Shown here piece by piece: positions 31,760 through 33,339 of a DNA stretch of 33,339 nt. The notes under the pieces were generated by a model. That model was not told the DNA's origin. It saw only the letters and a program-made list of their open reading frames with translations, and made no database searches. How positions within the stretch are numbered: the stretch's first letter is position 1; every line of letters begins with the position of its first letter. Source of the stretch: Candidatus Poribacteria bacterium (GTDB taxonomy: Bacteria; Poribacteria; WGA-4E; WGA-3G); contig VXZK01000364.1 of NCBI GenBank assembly GCA_009845545.1, forward strand, positions 1 to 33,339, in the 5' to 3' direction. The translations under genes and the position numbers were made by a program.

Positions 31760-32509
31760 ATGGAAATTGAAAAGTTAAGAGCCCTGCTTGAAGAGGTTAA
31801 AGGTGGAGAGATTGCAGTGGATGACGCGCTGCAATCTCTTCGCACGCTTCCGTTTGAAGATTTAGGGTTCTCAAAAATTGATCACCATCGTCAGCTGCGT
31901 ACAGGGTTCCCGGAAGTCATTTTCTGTCAAGGGAAGACGGTTGAACATGTCAAGCAGATTAGTGAACGCATTCTCGCTGCGGGACACCCGCTCCTTGCGA
32001 CCCGCGCCACCCCCGAGATGTATGAAGCCGTAAAAGCCATCCAACCTGCGGTCCGCTATAACGACCTCGGACGCACGATTAGCATTTCCCAATCTGAAGA
32101 AGAAGGTACTCCCGGGATTCTCGTTGTCTCTGCCGGCACGTCCGACCTACCAGTTGCAGAGGAAGCCGCTGAAACGGTACTGATGATGGGAAACTCACCG
32201 GAACGCCTTTACGATGTCGGTGTAGCAGGATTACACCGCCTTATCAGCAACCACGAAAAGCTTCTGACAGCCCGCGTTATTATCGTTATTGCGGGGATGG
32301 AAGGCGCGCTTCCGAGCGTTGTCGGAGGTTTGGTGGATTGTCCCGTCATTGCTGTCCCCACCAGCATCGGTTATGGTGCAAGTTTCGGTGGACTCGCTGC
32401 CTTGTTAGGTATGCTCAATAGCTGCGCGTCCGGTGTCACTGTTGTCAACATTGATAACGGTTTCGGGGCAGGCTATAGTGCTTCACTTATCAACCGACTC
32501 ACGACGTAA
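31760..32509 (+). CDS. larB: LarB, nickel-pincer cofactor biosynthesis
   Basis: A 249-residue protein matching LarB, which carboxylates nicotinate adenine dinucleotide in the first step of nickel-pincer nucleotide synthesis for lactate racemase and related enzymes. It is homologous to PurE-type AIR carboxylases. The core begins [12 protein letters not shown] at about 122-133, followed by [22 protein letters not shown] and [12 protein letters not shown]. The N-terminal Y/F-x-K-I-D-x-H-R block (F-S-K-I-D-H-H-R) is present. Neither larC, larE nor larA is in the window, so the partners must be elsewhere. A perfect 11-bp inverted repeat lies within codons 17-27. The ATG at 31760 has no clear ribosome-binding site. 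Confidence 0.93.
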   Translation: MEIEKLRALLEEVKGGEIAVDDALQSLRTLPFEDLGFSKIDHHRQLRTGFPEVIFCQGKTVEHVKQISERILAAGHPLLATRATPEMYEAVKAIQPAVRYNDLGRTISISQSEEEGTPGILVVSAGTSDLPVAEEAAETVLMMGNSPERLYDVGVAGLHRLISNHEKLLTARVIIVIAGMEGALPSVVGGLVDCPVIAVPTSIGYGASFGGLAALLGMLNSCASGVTVVNIDNGFGAGYSASLINRLTT

Positions 32510-32519
32510 CCGGCACCCC

Positions 32520-33128
32520 CTATTCGGCTCCCTCACCCGATCTTTTCAGTACAACAGTTGCACTCACACTTTTCGATGCTTCTTGCGAACTCAACCCTAT
32601 TTTAGACAGTGTGTGCTCTACCTTCAATTGAACGACTTGCGCATCAATGCTGAGGGTGACAACATCCGTCCCAATTTTGCATCGCATCTGGTACGGCACT
32701 GATTCAGGACGACGCTGTTCATAAGAAGGTGACCGCCACGTTACACCAAATGCCTCAGCATAGGTTGTAAAGCATGCTGAGGCAGCTTCCGCGACATCGC
32801 CCGTGGTGTCAAGTCCCTGTTGCGCAGCACGTGCGGCTCCATTTGCGGCATCCCTCAAGCGTTCCTGAACCGTTTCCGCGTCACCTTTGTCAACATCAGT
32901 ATCATCTGTACTTCTTCGCAAGGCAACATAGACAACTGCCCCAAGCACACAGAGAAAAACAACCGTGCTGAGAAGGACAGTTGTTCGTAATTCGCGACGG
33001 CGCGCCATGTTCTCAAAATCCTCGCGATGGTGTGGATAGAAAGCATCGTGTGCAGAAATCGGTGTACTCGAATGCAGTATACCGACAGATAACAATAGTA
33101 GCAGAGAAAATAAAAATTTTTGAAGCAT
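32520..33128 (-). CDS. Hypothetical membrane protein
   Basis: A 202-residue protein with no recognised family. An N-terminal hydrophobic segment (F-L-F-S-L-L-L-L-L-S-V-G) looks like a signal peptide, and a second at about 48-70 (V-L-L-S-T-V-V-F-L-C-V-L-G-A-V-V) is a membrane anchor. A stretch with D-D-T-D-V-D-K-G-D and then Ala-rich helix follows, and a beta-rich C-terminal domain ends near S-V-S-A-T-V-V-L-K-R-S-G. An alternative start at 33008 (M-A-R-R-R-E-L-R) would drop the first segment; GAGGATTTTGAGAAC upstream of it is a fair but distant ribosome-binding site. It converges on larB with only 10 bp between the stops. Confidence 0.65.
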   Translation of the reverse strand: MLQKFLFSLLLLLSVGILHSSTPISAHDAFYPHHREDFENMARRRELRTTVLLSTVVFLCVLGAVVYVALRRSTDDTDVDKGDAETVQERLRDAANGAARAAQQGLDTTGDVAEAASACFTTYAEAFGVTWRSPSYEQRRPESVPYQMRCKIGTDVVTLSIDAQVVQLKVEHTLSKIGLSSQEASKSVSATVVLKRSGEGAE

Positions 33129-33189
33129 CGGTTTTGTACCTGCCTTTGCGTCAGTATAACAACGAAAAATCGAAAAGTCAATGCTATAG

Positions 33190-33290
33190 AGGCAGTCGGC
33201 TATCAGCCATCAGTAGTCAGTTTTCAGTTGTCCGAACCAAGGTTTTCAAGATTAGTGGATGGGCAGGATTATACATCTGCATGAAAGTCA
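33190..33290. repeat. Fragment of dispersed repeat sequences
   Basis: AGTCGGCTATCAGCCATCAG followed by TAGTCAGTTTTCAG resembles the ends of the repeat at 26667-26805 and 15231-15330. The following stretch GGTTTTCAAGATTAGTGGAT looks like another repetitive motif. I see no gene between 33129 and the end of the window. Confidence 0.45.
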
Positions 33291-33339
33291 CTTACCCCCA
33301 TTTTTTTTGGAGATCAGTATGTGGTTGATATTGTTAGGT

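Overview
The window (33.3 kb, moderate GC, no rRNA, tRNA or CRISPR seen) looks like a chromosomal contig from an uncultured Gram-negative bacterium. The TonB-dependent receptor, several lipoprotein signal peptides and a BAM-type C-terminal Phe indicate an outer membrane. The mix of phytanoyl-CoA dioxygenase, two Gfo/Idh/MocA oxidoreductases, a CehA/PHP-type hydrolase, a zinc-free MDR dehydrogenase, a ThuA-like protein, a WD40-metalloprotease fusion and many short dispersed repeats resembles Candidatus Poribacteria or a relative. That assignment is inference from gene content; no marker-gene search was possible.

Layout. 1-5.2 kb: a hypothetical protein with an internal duplication, then a MazF/PemK-type toxin-antitoxin pair behind a near-consensus promoter. 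A decayed copy of the 3' end of the neighbouring methyltransferase gene lies on the far side of the pair. A minus-strand run of methyltransferase, TIM-barrel-like protein and three lipoproteins follows. 5.2-6.1 kb: a TolB/PD40-type beta-propeller gene broken twice. A 123-bp MITE-like element with a TATTG target duplication sits inside its signal-peptide codons, and a frameshift lies downstream. 6.2-10.3 kb: a secreted cyclase-family protein and a 1021-residue M61-like lipoprotein peptidase with PDZ. 10.7-11.6 kb: an EamA transporter. 11.6-19.4 kb (minus strand): MDR dehydrogenase, CehA/PHP hydrolase, Gfo/Idh/MocA, PhyH dioxygenase translationally coupled to an ABC ATPase, and a second Gfo/Idh/MocA. 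19.4-23.2 kb: a carboxypeptidase-regulatory-like surface protein, divergent from a TonB-dependent receptor. 23.3-25.8 kb: coaD and a WD40-metzincin protein. 26.0-32.5 kb (plus strand): ThuA-like, recX, alaS, a DUF948-like protein, a YtxH-like protein and larB. 32.5-33.1 kb: a convergent membrane protein.

How the genes fit together. The oxidoreductase/dioxygenase/PHP/ThuA set suggests catabolism of modified sugars, polyols or related small molecules. The receptor and the carboxypeptidase-regulatory-like protein suggest uptake at the cell surface. recX-alaS keeps the gene order seen after recA in many bacteria, although recA is absent here. The DUF948/YtxH pair resembles the ytxG-ytxH stress pair of Firmicutes.

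The most notable sequence-level observations are the signal-peptide MITE insertion with a reconstructable target site, the toxin-antitoxin pair bracketed by direct repeats of a methyltransferase 3' end, an inverted repeat overlapping the ThuA promoter, two related leader repeats that each carry the ribosome-binding region of an adjacent gene, and an ABC ATPase with an Asn in place of the switch His. I see no complete multi-gene system that I can defend as wholly new.
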